The notes: a model not told the origin generated them from the sequence alone. DNA of 64,000 bases from Magnetospirillum sp. (GCA_016183945.1 JACPDP010000029.1:11354-75353), one strand, 5' to 3'; positions 11,201 to 21,353 are shown, numbered from the stretch's first letter. Numbers and translations: made by a program.

Positions 11201-14200
11201 TCTGGTGTTCACCCCCACCACCAGCCTGTCGGGTCCCGATCCGTTGCAGTGGAAAGCCTTCGACGGCACCATCTGGTCGGCGACCGCCGGGACCATGACC
11301 CTGGGGCCGGTGGCCATCACCGTCACCGGCGGCGCCTATGACGGGTCGGCCGAGACCCATACCCTGTCCATTACCGGCAGCAGCGGCGCCGACATCATCA
11401 TCGGCGGCCAGTCCGACGACATCATCTATGCCGGTGCCGGCAACGACACCGTGTCGGGCGGCAGGGGCGCCGACCTCCTCATCGCCGGCTCGGGCAACGG
11501 CAACGACACCTATTACGGCGGCACCGCGGCACTGGACGACAACGCCAACGACACCATCAAGTATTCCAGCGCCACCAACCCCGTCACCATCAACCTGACT
11601 GCCGGCACCGCCTCGGGCGCCGACGTGGATAGCGACCTCATCTCGGGGATCGAGCACGTCATCGCCGGCCAGGGTGCCGACATCATCACCGGCAGCACCG
11701 CGGTCAACAGCATCACCGGCGGGGCAGGGGCCGATACCTTCGTCTTCGCCTCGGTGGCGCAATCGAGCACGACGGCCACCGACGTCATCACCGACTTCGT
11801 CTCGGGCACCGACCACATCAGCTTCACCGGCATGGCCGGGGTGGCGGTGTTGCGCGGCATGGGCGCCGGGCTGAGCGGCGGCTTCACCTTCGACACCGCC
11901 GGCGCCACCCTGGCCGACAAGGTCACCAACACCATCGCCGCCATCGTCGCCGAGAGCCGCATCCAGGACTCGGTGGTGTTCTTCACCGACACCACCTCGG
12001 GCACCGGCTGGCTGTATGTCAAGGGGGCCGGCACCGGCACCTCCTATGACGGGGCGCTGATCAAGCTGGCGGGCGTCAGCCAGGCGCCCACCGCGGCCGA
12101 TCTCGGGCTGATCTACGAACTGGTGTATGGCACCAGCGGCAACGACGGCATGGTCGGCACCACCGCCGGCGAGCTGTTCATCCCGGTAGCCGGCAGCGAT
12201 ACCCTGCATGTGGGAACCGGCGCCGGCATCGATGCCCTGGGCCTGAACCCGGCCACGCCGGTGCAGTCGGTGGTGAAGTCGGGTAACGATCTGGTGTTCA
12301 CCACCTCGGGCGGCACCGTCGCGGTGATCAGCCAGTGGGGCGGCGAGGCCTTGGAGGCGGTGTCCGCCGACTTCGGCCAGGGCGGCGGCGCCAAGGTCTA
12401 CACCATCGGCTACGCCACCGGCACCGGCGGTTCCGACCTGCTGCTGGGCGGCTTCACCATCGACACGCTGACCGGCGGCGACGGCGACGACGCCATCTTC
12501 GCCCAGAGCGGCGATGACACGTTGATCGGCGGTGCCGGTGCGGATCGCCTCGACGGCGGCGCCGGCACCGATGTCTATCAGTATTCCTCGGCGGCGGAAT
12601 CGCCCTATACCGGCACGCCCGACGTGGTGAATTTCGAGAGCGGCGCCGACAGGATCGATTTTGTCGGCAGCGGCGGTCTCCGGCTGCTGGCCAACGCCTA
12701 CACCTTCACCACCTCGGCGGCGGCGACGGTGGCGGCCATCCGTGGCAACGTCGCGGTCACCGACGCCATCGTCTTCTTCACCGACGGCACCGACGGCTAT
12801 GTCACCGTCAAGGGCGGCACCGGCGGCTTCGACGGCACCCTGATCAAGCTGGCCGGCGTCGTCTCGCCCCTGTCGCTGAGTGACTTCGTCGGCCAGACCG
12901 TGGTGCTCGGCGGCAGCGGCAGCGACACTCTCGCCGGGTCCACCGGCAACGATTCGCTGGGCGGCCGGGATGGGATCGATACGCTGCACGGGGGTGTGGG
13001 CGCCGATACCCTGACCGGCGGCGGCGGCGCCGACGTGTTCCTGTTCTCGAACACCGATTCGACGGTGACGGTGAGCGGCGGCTCGGTCACCGCCATGAGC
13101 GGTATCGACAAGATCACCGATCTGGCGTCGGGTGACATGGTCAGCCTGGTTGGCGGCAACACCTACCGGCTGTACCAAGGCTGCTACGCCTTCGACACCG
13201 CGGGCGCCGACCAGACCGCCAAAGTCATCAATACGATCAATGCCATCCGAGGCGATGCCAACATTGCGGATGCAGTGGTTCATTTCACCGACGGCACCGC
13301 CGGCTGGGTGTATGTCAAGGGGAGCGGCGGCGGCACCAGCTTCGACGGCACCCTGATCGAGATCGGGGCCGCGCCCCCGTCGGTGTCGCAGTTGCAGCAG
13401 GCCATCGGTGAACTGGTGGTGGGAACGTCCGGGGACGACGTGCAGGCGGGAACCAGTGCCTCCGACTGGTTCCAATATACCGGTGGCGATGACGGCTACA
13501 CCGCCGGCGGCGGCGTCGACACGCTCGACCTCGGCAGCCTGGTGGTCAAGACCGGCCATGCCAGTGGCGACGACTATGTCCTGGAACTGGGGCCGGCCGA
13601 CGGCAACGACCAGAACATCACCGGCTCGGTCACCCTGGTGGGCCAGCTCACCGGCACCGGCTTCGAGGTGATGCGGGTCGGCCAGGAGGACCCGGTCACC
13701 CACGCCGTGACCGTGCGGACGCTGCAGGCCCAGGCCATCGGAGTCGACAACACCGCTACCGACGACCTGGTGATGGCGCCGCTGGCGGGCGGCAGCGTCC
13801 ACGGTGGCGCCGGCGACGACTGGGTCATCGGCGGCACCGGTGGCGACACCCTCTACGGCGACTCCGGCAACGACATGCTGGTGGGCATGCAGGGCAACGA
13901 TACCCTGGTGGGCGGCGCCGGCATCGACGAGTTGGACGGCGACACCAGCGGCGCGCCGGCCGCGGCGGACCGCTTCGTGTTCAACATCGGCGATTCGATG
14001 GCGGGAAGCGCCGACATCATCCACGATTTCCAGAAGGGCATCGACACGATCGAGTTCGCCGGCATGGCGGCGGGCATCAAGTATCGCGGCGGCGAGTTTC
14101 CCTTCGACACCACCGGTGCCGACTTGGCGGCCAAGATCAGCAACACCATCGGATCTATCGGAGGCGACCCGAACGACGCGGTGTTCTTCTTCCAGGACGG

Positions 14201-17200
14201 CAGCAACGGTTATCTCTACGTCCATGGCGGCGCCCATAACGGTACCATGGTGACGCTGAAGGGCGTCACCCAGTCGCCCTCGCTCGGCGACCTGATCGGC
14301 CCCGACGGCTATCTGGTGACCAGCGGCGCCGACACCTTCGTCGGCGGCGCCGGCAACGAATCCTTCGATGGACTGGCCGGCACCGACACGGCGCGCTATT
14401 CCGGCAACGAGGCCGACTACAAGGTCAGCCTGAGCGGCGGCACCCTCACGGTGCAGGACATCAACGTCGCCGACGGCGACGACGGCACCGACTCGCTGAC
14501 CAATGTCGAGACGCTGGAATTCGCGGGCGGCAAGACCGTCAGCCTCGCCAGCCTCGGCGGCGAGATCAACGTCTCCGGCACGGGCAATTCCTTCTGCGAC
14601 ATCACCACGTTGTCCAATGGCAATCGCGTGATGTCGTGGGGCTCCTACGGCACCGACGGTGGCAACTGGGGTGTCTACGGCCGTATCTACGACGCCAACG
14701 ACCAACCGGTCGGCGCCACCTTCCTGATCAACCAGGCCACCAACGGCGCCCAAATCTATCAGAGCGTGGTGCCGACCACCGACGGCGGCTTCGTCGCGTT
14801 CTACGCCAACACCGCCTTCAACAACGCCGACGACGAGATCTATGTCCGTCGTTTCGACGCGGCCGGCGCCGCGACCATGAACGAGGCGGTGGTGAACACC
14901 GTCACGGCCGACCGCCAGTACATGGCCGACGCCGTCGTGTTGTCGAACGGCAACGTGGTGGTGACCTGGCAGTCCAACAACCAGGATGCCGCCGGCAGCT
15001 ACGGTGTCTATGGCCAGATCTACAGCCTGACGGGGACGACCGTCACCCCGAGCGGCAGCAATTTCCCGATCAACACCGGTACCGCCGGCAACCAGATGAC
15101 TCCGTCGGTGGCGGCCCTGTCCGGCGGCGGCTTCGCGGTCGCCTATGCCGACAGTTCCAGCGGCAACCAGAACGACATCAAGGTCGAGATTTTCGACAAC
15201 AGCGGCACCCGGACCTACGGGCCGTTCACCGTCGCCGGCACCGCCGCCGACGAAGAGACCTACCCGGTGGTGACCGGCACCTCCGGCGGCGGCTTCCTGG
15301 TGACCTGGGTCGACGCCAATGCCGGCAACGCCCTCAAGGGGCAGTACTACGACTCACTCGGCGGACTGGTCCGCTCGACGTTTACGGTGACCACCAACAT
15401 CATCAACGTCGACAACCAGTTGCCCCAGGTCGACCTGCTGACGCTGCCCGATGGCAAAGTGGCGTTCGCCTGGACCTACCCGGACGCCAGCCAGTCGGGC
15501 ATCTTTACTCGGGTGATGGACCCCACCACCGGCAACTGGGTGGGGGCGTCGGCGGTCATGGCCAACGCGACCACCGCCTGGTACCAGCATTATCCCGCCC
15601 TGGCGGTCAACGCCGACGGCGGCTACACGGTGCTTTGGGGCGATTACAACCTTGGCCCGATGATCCGTCGCTTCAATGCCGACGGCACCGCCATGAGCGG
15701 CCAGGTCATGAAGCTGAGCGCCGGCGACGACACGGTGACGCTGGGCAGCGTCGGGATGTTGGATGCGGGTGCCGGCAACGACACCGTCGCCATCAGCCAG
15801 GCCGACCTGACGGCCAGCGGTGCCATCGACGGCGGCGCCGGCACCGATACGGTGACGATGGCCGATGCCGCGATCACCGATCTGTCCAAGCTGGCCAATT
15901 TCGAGCGCCTGACGCTGTCCGGCACGGTGGCGCAGACGGTCACCTTCGGCACCGATGCCAATTCCGGCGGCATCACCCAGGTTGACGCCAGTGGGCATGC
16001 CAGCACGGGTGTGACGGTCGATGCGCATCTGCGCAATGCCGGCGTGATTCTGACCAGCGGCCACGGTACGGATTCCCTCATCGGCGGGGCGGGAATCGAT
16101 GCCTTGAAGGTCAGCCATGTCGAGGCGGCCAACGTCATCACCGGCATCGGCAATGGGACCATCTCGGTGTTCGACGCCACCGCGGGCGGTGACGGCACCG
16201 ATTACGTCAGCGGAGTCGAGCAATTGCGCTTCCTCGACGGCACCGTGACGGTCTCGGCCGACGGGCTGTCGCTGATGGGCGGCAGCGGCGCCGACCGCCT
16301 GACGGTGGCGGGCAGCATCGCCCTGGTCGACGGCGGGCTCGGTGACGACGTCGCCACCTACCTCGGCGCGGGCAACGTCACCCTGGATGCCGGGTCCGGC
16401 AACGACACGCTGACCGGCGGCGCGGGCGACGATACCTTCAAGTTCGCCGATGGCTTGGGTGCCGACGATTGGGTGACCGGCGGCGCCGGCACCGACACCC
16501 TGGAGCTGTTCAATCAATCGCTGAGCGACTTCGCGAACGTCTCCGGCGTCGAGAGGCTGCACATGGCCGGCAGCTCGGCCATGGCGGTGACCCTGCCGGC
16601 CTCGGACGTCAATACGGTTGACGCGGCGGCCGCCACCGGTGCGGTGACCGTTGATGCCTCGGCGGCGAGCGGCATCGTCTCGCTGACCGGCGGCTCGGGG
16701 GCCGACATCTTCACCGGCGGCGCGGGCAACGACCGCATCGAGGGCGGGGCGGGCGCCGACAAGGCGGTGTTCCACGGCAGCATGGCCGACTATAAGATCA
16801 GCCTGGGCGGCGGCACCATCACCGTGCAGGACATGAACGCCGCCGACGGCGACGACGGCACCGACACGCTGACCGGCATCGAGACGCTGGAGTTTTCCGG
16901 CGGCAAGACCTTGACGGTCGGGACGGGGCTCCCGGCCAACGGAACGCCCGCCGGCAACGCGACGGCGGCCAACACGTATTGGATCTCCAATCAGACCTTG
17001 GCCGAGGTGGCCCCCCTGACAGGCGGCGGTTACGTCGTGACCTGGACCAGCGACGGCCAGGACACAGACCAAGCGGGGGTTTACGCCCAGCGCTACAACG
17101 CCAGCGGTGGGACGCAGGGCGACGAGTTCCGGGTCAACACCCACATCAACGATGGACAATTCGGGGCCACGGTCACCGGATTGGCCGACGGCGGTTTCGT

Positions 17201-20200
17201 CGTGGTCTGGCACAGTGCCCTGCAGGACAGCAGCGACTTCGGCGTCTACGGGCAGCGGTACAACGCCAACGGCACGGTGCATGGCGAGGAGTTTCTGGTC
17301 AACACCACCACCACCGGCTGGCAGGCCTGGCCCTCGATCACCGCCCTGCCCGACGGCGGTTTCATGGCGGTGTGGGACGTCATCGTCGGCGGTTACCACC
17401 AGGTTTATGGGCAGCGGTTCAATGCGTTCGGGGCCAAGGCGGTGGAGGGCGAGTTCCAGATCGCCGGCAATCAGAACGCGACCGATCTCAACCCGGTGGT
17501 CTGCGCCCTGGCGAATGGCGATGTGGTGGTGCTCTGGCAGAGCGCGAACAATGGCGCGGGCGAGGTCTTCGGCCGGCGCTACGACTCCGCCGGCGTGGCT
17601 CAAGGCGACGCCTTCCAGGTCAACACCTACGACACCGACGGGCAGTGGCAGCCGAAGGTCGCCGCACTGGCCGGCGGCGGCTTCGTCGTCGTCTGGCACA
17701 GCAATGGGAAGGATGGCGACAATTACGGAGTCTCCGCTCAACTTTACGATGCCAGTGGCGTTGCGCAGGGCACTGAGTTCGTGGTCAACACCACCACCAC
17801 CGGCTGGCAGGCCTGGCCGTCGGTCTCCGCCCTGCCCGACGGCGGATTCGTGGCGGTGTGGGATGCGGTTGCCGGCGGCATCCACCGCATATATGGACAG
17901 CGCTTCAGCGCCGTCGGGGCCAAGGTCGGGGACCAGTTCCCGATAGCCGGTGACGCCAATTATGACGGGGACCTCCACCCGGTCGTTACCACCCTTGCGG
18001 ATGGCAGCCTCGTGGTTGCCTGGCAGGACACCGACGCCAGCGGCACCGGCATCTATACCATGAGACTGGCGGTCACGGGCGCCGTCATCGGGTCCAGCGG
18101 CGACGATTCATTGCACCTGGGCAGTGGCGTGTTGGCCCTCAACCTCCTGGCTGGTAACGACACCGTCTCCATCAGCCAGGCCGATCTGACCGGTGCCACC
18201 ACCATCGACGGCGGCGCCGGCCTCGACACGGTGACGATGGCCGACGCCACCATCACCGATCTGTCGAAGCTCGCCAATTTCGAGACGCTGTCCCTGACCG
18301 GCGCGGCGGCGCAGGCGGTGACCTTCGGCAGCGACGCCCAGTCGGGCGGCATCACCGAAGTGGATGCCTCGGGCAACGGCAATGGCGTCACCATCGACGC
18401 GTCGGCCCGCACCGCCGGGGTCACGGTGACGGGTGGGGCCGGGAACGACGTCGTCCATGGCGGCCTCGGCACTGCGGACGCCGTGGTGTTCCACGGCACC
18501 GAGAGTGCGCACACCATTTCTGCCATGAACGGCACCCTGACGGTGAGCGGCGGCGTCGATGGCAGCGACACGCTGATCGGCGTCGAAGAGATCCGGTTCG
18601 GCGACGGGACAGTGTGGACGGGAACCGCCGGCGTCCTGGCGACCGAGGGCGCCGGAAGCCACCACCTGGTCATCGGGGACGGTATCGCCCGCGTTACCGG
18701 CGGTGTGGGCGACGATATCTTCGACGCCTCCGCCAACACTTTGGGGATCACCCTCGACGGCGGTTCCGGCAGTGATGGGCTGTATGGCGGCAGCGGCGAC
18801 GACAGCTTCGTCATCTCCGGCAGCGGCAGCTCGATCGTCCGGGCGGGGGGCGGAACCGACACCCTCGACCTTCAGGCCTATACCGAGAGGCAGGCCATCG
18901 GCGTCGAGCGCTCCGGCGACGACCTGCTGATCGCCCTCACCAGCGGCAGCGGCGCTTTCGCCAGCATCACGGTCGAGGACCAGATGACCGGGCTGGGCAT
19001 CGAGAGACTGATCATCGGCAGCGACCACGAGACCCTGACCCTCAACACCTCGGCTGCGGTGGCGGGGGTGCAGAACGGCAGCGGCGTCGACGAACTGATG
19101 GTCGGCACCTCGGCCGGCGAGATTCTCAACGGCGGTGGCGGCAGCGATATCTTCTTCGGCGGCGGCGGCAGCGACACCTATATCGGCGGCACCACCAACG
19201 CCACCGGCACCTTCTCGGCCGCCGGCAGCGTCATCTACCGCATGTCGGACACCAGCATCAGCCTGACCGCCACCAGCACCTCCATGACCGTCGGTCACGG
19301 CGGCGACGTCGATATCCTGCAGGACATCAAGGAGATCGAGGGGTCGGCCTTCGACGACACCCTGTCGGCCGCGGGGGCCAATCGACGCGTCGATCTGGTG
19401 GGCGGCGCCGGCAATGACGTGCTGATCGGCGACAACGGCGTCAGCGACGTGGTGGCAGGCTACTGGAATGCCACCGGTGGCGTGATGGTCAACCTATCGA
19501 GTGACTCGATCACCGTCGGCACCACCGTGGTGCAGGCCGGCCAAGCCCTCGACGGCATGGGCGGCACCGACAGCCTGAGCGGCATCATCCGTGTCGAGGG
19601 CTCCGACTTTGCCGACTACATGGTGGGCGGCGCCGGCAACGACACGCTGTATGGCGGCAAGGGGACCGACACCCTGATCGGCGGCGCCGGCGACGACGTC
19701 TTCACCCTGGAGAGCCTGAGCGACGGCGATACCATCGACGGCGGCAGCGGCTGGGACAACCTCTCGTTCTCGCCGATGAATGGCAAACGGGCCGGCGGGA
19801 CCTTGGGGCTGGACGCGTTGGCCGGCCGGGTCGGTCATGTGGACGGGTTCAGCGTTTCGGGGAACACCCTGGCAGGGGCGAGTTCCGACCTGATCATCCT
19901 GCGTCCCGACGATGTGCGTGCCATTTCGGATGGCAGCCTCAGCATCACGGGCGACGGCACCATCAGTGGTTTCGGCGACACCATCGCCCTGGGCGGGGTG
20001 TGGAGCACGTCCGGCGGAAGCCTGACCAGCGGCGGCGAGACCATCAATGTCAATGGCGGGTTGACGTTCAAGCTGCTGGCGCAAACCGGAATGGCCTCGG
20101 GCATCCACGGCGGCATGGTTGCCGGCGGCGGCGTAAGCCACACGCTGGGCGGAACGTTGACCCACGGCACGCTCTACCTGGATGGTACCGCCACCAACAG

Positions 20201-21353
20201 CTTCACCGGTGACGAAGCCAATGCCGGTCGGGTGTGGTACGTCTCCGATGACGGCATTGCCGAATCACTGATCTTCAGCGACGGCCTCACCATCGCCTCG
20301 GTGGGCTCCGCCGGGACCGCGCCGGCCATCACCGGGCTGCCGACCTCCGCCATCCAGTACGTGGAAGGGGGGGCGGCGGTCGAACTGTTCGCCGGGGCGG
20401 TGGTCACCAGCGCCGCCGCCGACTTCGATGGCGGCCGCCTGGCGATTTCGCTGGTGAGCGGCGCCAGCAGCAGCGACGTCTTCGGCATCGTTCCCTCCGA
20501 CGACATCAGCATCGCCGGCAGCACCCTGTCCTACAACGGCACCGCCATCGGCACGCTCAGCGGCGGCACCCTCGGGCAGGCGCTGGTCGTCAACTTGACT
20601 GCAGACGCCGATGCCACCAAGGTGGCCGCGCTGCTTGAGGCGGTGAGATTCTCCAGCACGGCCCATGCCGGAAGCGGGTCCCGGTTCCAGGTCGAACTCA
20701 GCGACGGCCATGGTGGCGCCCAGGTGGTGGCGACGAGGACGTTGGAGGTCGACCATCCGCCGCTGGCCACCACCATCGGCGACCAGTCGGCCAGCGAGGA
20801 CAGCCCCTTCTGGCTCAACGCTGCGACCCATTTCACCGACGCCGACATCGACGACAGCCTGACCTACACCGCGACCCTGGCCGGCGGTGGGGCGCTGCCG
20901 GCGTGGTTGAGCATCGACCTCGAGACCGGCGTCATCAGCGGCACGCCCCTTAACGGCGACGTCGGCGACCTCTCGGTCAAGGTCACCGCCACCGACGCGG
21001 CCGGCGCTACCGCCGACGCCACCTTCGCCCTGCATGTGGGCAACACCAACGACGCGCCCGAAGCGTCCACCATCGGCCTCCAATCGGTCGACGAGGACAC
21101 CCTCTTCTCGCTCAACGCCGCAAGCTACTTCACGGACGTCGACATCGGCGACAGCCTGACCTACACGGCGACGCGGGCGGACAACAGCCCATTGCCGGCG
21201 TGGATGAGCATTGATGCTGCGACCGGTGCCATCAGCGGCACCCCGGCCAACGGCGACGTCGGCGACCTCTCGGTCAAGGTCACCGCCACCGACGCGGCCG
21301 GCGCCACCGCCTGGCCATCCAACATCACGCCAAGGCTACTGCCCGCCGCGTAG
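8277..21353 (+). CDS. Giant repeat surface protein, segment B (continues segment A after a frameshift)
   Basis: This is the continuation of segment A. The frame is open from 7524, but domain-like sequence begins only at about 8277 (RDTLSVTAVSAGSWG), so upstream codons are out-of-frame noise. Order: rest of a cadherin/VCBS domain, two bluetail-like modules (8740-9600), about five cadherin-like domains each opening with a VNDAPT-type linker (9740-11320), RTX and bluetail modules (11330-14560), a seven-repeat propeller-like block (14600-15700), RTX repeats, a second seven-repeat block (17000-18090), more RTX repeats to about 20300, and two putative Ig (He_PIG-like) domains (20760-21311). RTX glycine repeats bind calcium in related proteins. 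The stop at 21351-21353 lies in an inverted copy of downstream DNA, so the end is not natural. No start codon can be assigned; it is probably translated only if the two breaks are not real. Confidence 0.72.
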   Translation, partial: DRDTLSVTAVSAGSWGTATIVGGKVVYTPNATALKALDSDQTQTDTVTYTVSDGHGGSTTASINITITGANDAATLTSGTISTHGAEDTAFTLTTAQFDAFFSDPDNLTNQAGRDKLEGIKVTTLPSKATLALKSMAAPVAGDIIIGAAPANPTLGTSAVNTLAGTAGDDLLIGLGGADTLTGNAGADTFRLTAASDSPSGGYDTITDFASGTDRLQLQGAAGLGYDSTLANPFATSVANTINVIKASTAYANKVVFFSDGTDGYLYVRGSGAAGSVSYDDTLVKLTGKTTAPSASSVVFGGGDMSGTGSADTLSGSAIDDTLTGGGGADTLTGGLGADVFRYTAKTDSTDGGMDVVTDFKAGVDKLQFVGMAGVTYSNTAYAYQGTVADTVSHIVGNAANNTIQFFSDGLNGYVYVKGAGTGTDFGTSLIKLANYNAVTLNQEISRADIAAGNLILVPTADYAGNAGFGWAGFDGTAYSAGSATTTVVFDPVNDLPTVAAKTSTGTEDTTRTFSAADFSTFSDPDGNALASVKITSLASNGTLYLSGTAVTADQVIPVAQVGSLTFVPNANFNGNATFQWKGSDGTDFAANPATMTIAVAGVNDAPTTASSSVAASEDTIYVFSQANFTGAVTDVDGDALSKIQVVTLPGNGTLRLSGTAVTAGQEILKADLPNLTFTPSANFNGSTTFTWKASDGTVYSAAAGTMTITVASVNDAPTTAQSQTVTTLEDTAKTITVTASDPEGDALSYAVQTQPVTGGTVSVVSGNQLLFTPTAGFNGSTSFVVRVSDGTATADQTVTVNVTAVNDAPTLTATGSLSTAEDNAYTTGQVTATDTDSGDTLTYTVKSTDIPGHGTVQMNSATGAFTYTPHANYFGADTFKVTVTDASGATAVQTISVSVSAVNDAPVVASTSTAAPPDSAYTFTLADFSAGYSDAESDALTAIQITTLPSQGTITLNGTPITTSGTIAVADIPHLVFTPTTSLSGPDPLQWKAFDGTIWSATAGTMTLGPVAITVTGGAYDGSAETHTLSITGSSGADIIIGGQSDDIIYAGAGNDTVSGGRGADLLIAGSGNGNDTYYGGTAALDDNANDTIKYSSATNPVTINLTAGTASGADVDSDLISGIEHVIAGQGADIITGSTAVNSITGGAGADTFVFASVAQSSTTATDVITDFVSGTDHISFTGMAGVAVLRGMGAGLSGGFTFDTAGATLADKVTNTIAAIVAESRIQDSVVFFTDTTSGTGWLYVKGAGTGTSYDGALIKLAGVSQAPTAADLGLIYELVYGTSGNDGMVGTTAGELFIPVAGSDTLHVGTGAGIDALGLNPATPVQSVVKSGNDLVFTTSGGTVAVISQWGGEALEAVSADFGQGGGAKVYTIGYATGTGGSDLLLGGFTIDTLTGGDGDDAIFAQSGDDTLIGGAGADRLDGGAGTDVYQYSSAAESPYTGTPDVVNFESGADRIDFVGSGGLRLLANAYTFTTSAAATVAAIRGNVAVTDAIVFFTDGTDGYVTVKGGTGGFDGTLIKLAGVVSPLSLSDFVGQTVVLGGSGSDTLAGSTGNDSLGGRDGIDTLHGGVGADTLTGGGGADVFLFSNTDSTVTVSGGSVTAMSGIDKITDLASGDMVSLVGGNTYRLYQGCYAFDTAGADQTAKVINTINAIRGDANIADAVVHFTDGTAGWVYVKGSGGGTSFDGTLIEIGAAPPSVSQLQQAIGELVVGTSGDDVQAGTSASDWFQYTGGDDGYTAGGGVDTLDLGSLVVKTGHASGDDYVLELGPADGNDQNITGSVTLVGQLTGTGFEVMRVGQEDPVTHAVTVRTLQAQAIGVDNTATDDLVMAPLAGGSVHGGAGDDWVIGGTGGDTLYGDSGNDMLVGMQGNDTLVGGAGIDELDGDTSGAPAAADRFVFNIGDSMAGSADIIHDFQKGIDTIEFAGMAAGIKYRGGEFPFDTTGADLAAKISNTIGSIGGDPNDAVFFFQDGSNGYLYVHGGAHNGTMVTLKGVTQSPSLGDLIGPDGYLVTSGADTFVGGAGNESFDGLAGTDTARYSGNEADYKVSLSGGTLTVQDINVADGDDGTDSLTNVETLEFAGGKTVSLASLGGEINVSGTGNSFCDITTLSNGNRVMSWGSYGTDGGNWGVYGRIYDANDQPVGATFLINQATNGAQIYQSVVPTTDGGFVAFYANTAFNNADDEIYVRRFDAAGAATMNEAVVNTVTADRQYMADAVVLSNGNVVVTWQSNNQDAAGSYGVYGQIYSLTGTTVTPSGSNFPINTGTAGNQMTPSVAALSGGGFAVAYADSSSGNQNDIKVEIFDNSGTRTYGPFTVAGTAADEETYPVVTGTSGGGFLVTWVDANAGNALKGQYYDSLGGLVRSTFTVTTNIINVDNQLPQVDLLTLPDGKVAFAWTYPDASQSGIFTRVMDPTTGNWVGASAVMANATTAWYQHYPALAVNADGGYTVLWGDYNLGPMIRRFNADGTAMSGQVMKLSAGDDTVTLGSVGMLDAGAGNDTVAISQADLTASGAIDGGAGTDTVTMADAAITDLSKLANFERLTLSGTVAQTVTFGTDANSGGITQVDASGHASTGVTVDAHLRNAGVILTSGHGTDSLIGGAGIDALKVSHVEAANVITGIGNGTISVFDATAGGDGTDYVSGVEQLRFLDGTVTVSADGLSLMGGSGADRLTVAGSIALVDGGLGDDVATYLGAGNVTLDAGSGNDTLTGGAGDDTFKFADGLGADDWVTGGAGTDTLELFNQSLSDFANVSGVERLHMAGSSAMAVTLPASDVNTVDAAAATGAVTVDASAASGIVSLTGGSGADIFTGGAGNDRIEGGAGADKAVFHGSMADYKISLGGGTITVQDMNAADGDDGTDTLTGIETLEFSGGKTLTVGTGLPANGTPAGNATAANTYWISNQTLAEVAPLTGGGYVVTWTSDGQDTDQAGVYAQRYNASGGTQGDEFRVNTHINDGQFGATVTGLADGGFVVVWHSALQDSSDFGVYGQRYNANGTVHGEEFLVNTTTTGWQAWPSITALPDGGFMAVWDVIVGGYHQVYGQRFNAFGAKAVEGEFQIAGNQNATDLNPVVCALANGDVVVLWQSANNGAGEVFGRRYDSAGVAQGDAFQVNTYDTDGQWQPKVAALAGGGFVVVWHSNGKDGDNYGVSAQLYDASGVAQGTEFVVNTTTTGWQAWPSVSALPDGGFVAVWDAVAGGIHRIYGQRFSAVGAKVGDQFPIAGDANYDGDLHPVVTTLADGSLVVAWQDTDASGTGIYTMRLAVTGAVIGSSGDDSLHLGSGVLALNLLAGNDTVSISQADLTGATTIDGGAGLDTVTMADATITDLSKLANFETLSLTGAAAQAVTFGSDAQSGGITEVDASGNGNGVTIDASARTAGVTVTGGAGNDVVHGGLGTADAVVFHGTESAHTISAMNGTLTVSGGVDGSDTLIGVEEIRFGDGTVWTGTAGVLATEGAGSHHLVIGDGIARVTGGVGDDIFDASANTLGITLDGGSGSDGLYGGSGDDSFVISGSGSSIVRAGGGTDTLDLQAYTERQAIGVERSGDDLLIALTSGSGAFASITVEDQMTGLGIERLIIGSDHETLTLNTSAAVAGVQNGSGVDELMVGTSAGEILNGGGGSDIFFGGGGSDTYIGGTTNATGTFSAAGSVIYRMSDTSISLTATSTSMTVGHGGDVDILQDIKEIEGSAFDDTLSAAGANRRVDLVGGAGNDVLIGDNGVSDVVAGYWNATGGVMVNLSSDSITVGTTVVQAGQALDGMGGTDSLSGIIRVEGSDFADYMVGGAGNDTLYGGKGTDTLIGGAGDDVFTLESLSDGDTIDGGSGWDNLSFSPMNGKRAGGTLGLDALAGRVGHVDGFSVSGNTLAGASSDLIILRPDDVRAISDGSLSITGDGTISGFGDTIALGGVWSTSGGSLTSGGETINVNGGLTFKLLAQTGMASGIHGGMVAGGGVSHTLGGTLTHGTLYLDGTATNSFTGDEANAGRVWYVSDDGIAESLIFSDGLTIASVGSAGTAPAITGLPTSAIQYVEGGAAVELFAGAVVTSAAADFDGGRLAISLVSGASSSDVFGIVPSDDISIAGSTLSYNGTAIGTLSGGTLGQALVVNLTADADATKVAALLEAVRFSSTAHAGSGSRFQVELSDGHGGAQVVATRTLEVDHPPLATTIGDQSASEDSPFWLNAATHFTDADIDDSLTYTATLAGGGALPAWLSIDLETGVISGTPLNGDVGDLSVKVTATDAAGATADATFALHVGNTNDAPEASTIGLQSVDEDTLFSLNAASYFTDVDIGDSLTYTATRADNSPLPAWMSIDAATGAISGTPANGDVGDLSVKVTATDAAGATAWPSNITPRLLPAA
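8740..14290 (+). repeat. Six further bluetail/RTX-like modules, second set
   Basis: GADTFRLT-type motifs occur near 8835, 9290, 11730, 12565, 13025 and 13965. The 9290 copy is closest to the 1655 copy of the first set (both read GADVFRYTAKT then GGMDVVTDF). Cadherin-like domains, not alanine-rich helices, separate this set. Spacing is irregular and some copies are diverged at the YLYVKG motif. Confidence 0.7.
14600..18090 (+). repeat. Two blocks of seven GGFVVxW...GVYGQRYxAxG repeats (propeller-like)
   Basis: Block 1 (about 14600-15700) and block 2 (about 17000-18090) each hold seven units of roughly 50 residues. A unit has a strand such as GGFVVVWHS followed by GVYGQRYNANG. Seven units per block suggests a seven-bladed beta-propeller; that fold is inferred from repeat number and length only. 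RTX repeats lie between and after the blocks. Confidence 0.55.
20760..21311 (+). repeat. Tandem putative-Ig (He_PIG-like) domains with near-identical DNA
   Basis: Two domains share the motif order LNAxxxFTD, DSLTYTAT, LPAWxSID, GxISGTP, GDVGDLSVKVTATDAAGATA. The DNA at 20954-21015 and 21249-21311 is almost identical (one T/C difference), so this is a tandem array that could collapse in assembly or recombine. The second copy breaks off exactly where the inverted segment begins. Confidence 0.7.

Noticed and set aside
8958..14753. Minus-strand open frame of 1931 codons opposite segment B
   Set aside because: Composition mirrors the RTX repeats on the other strand. In GC-rich repeats the antisense frame rarely meets stops.
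15354..17978. Minus-strand open frame of 874 codons
   Set aside because: Antisense shadow of the propeller repeats; no recognisable domain.
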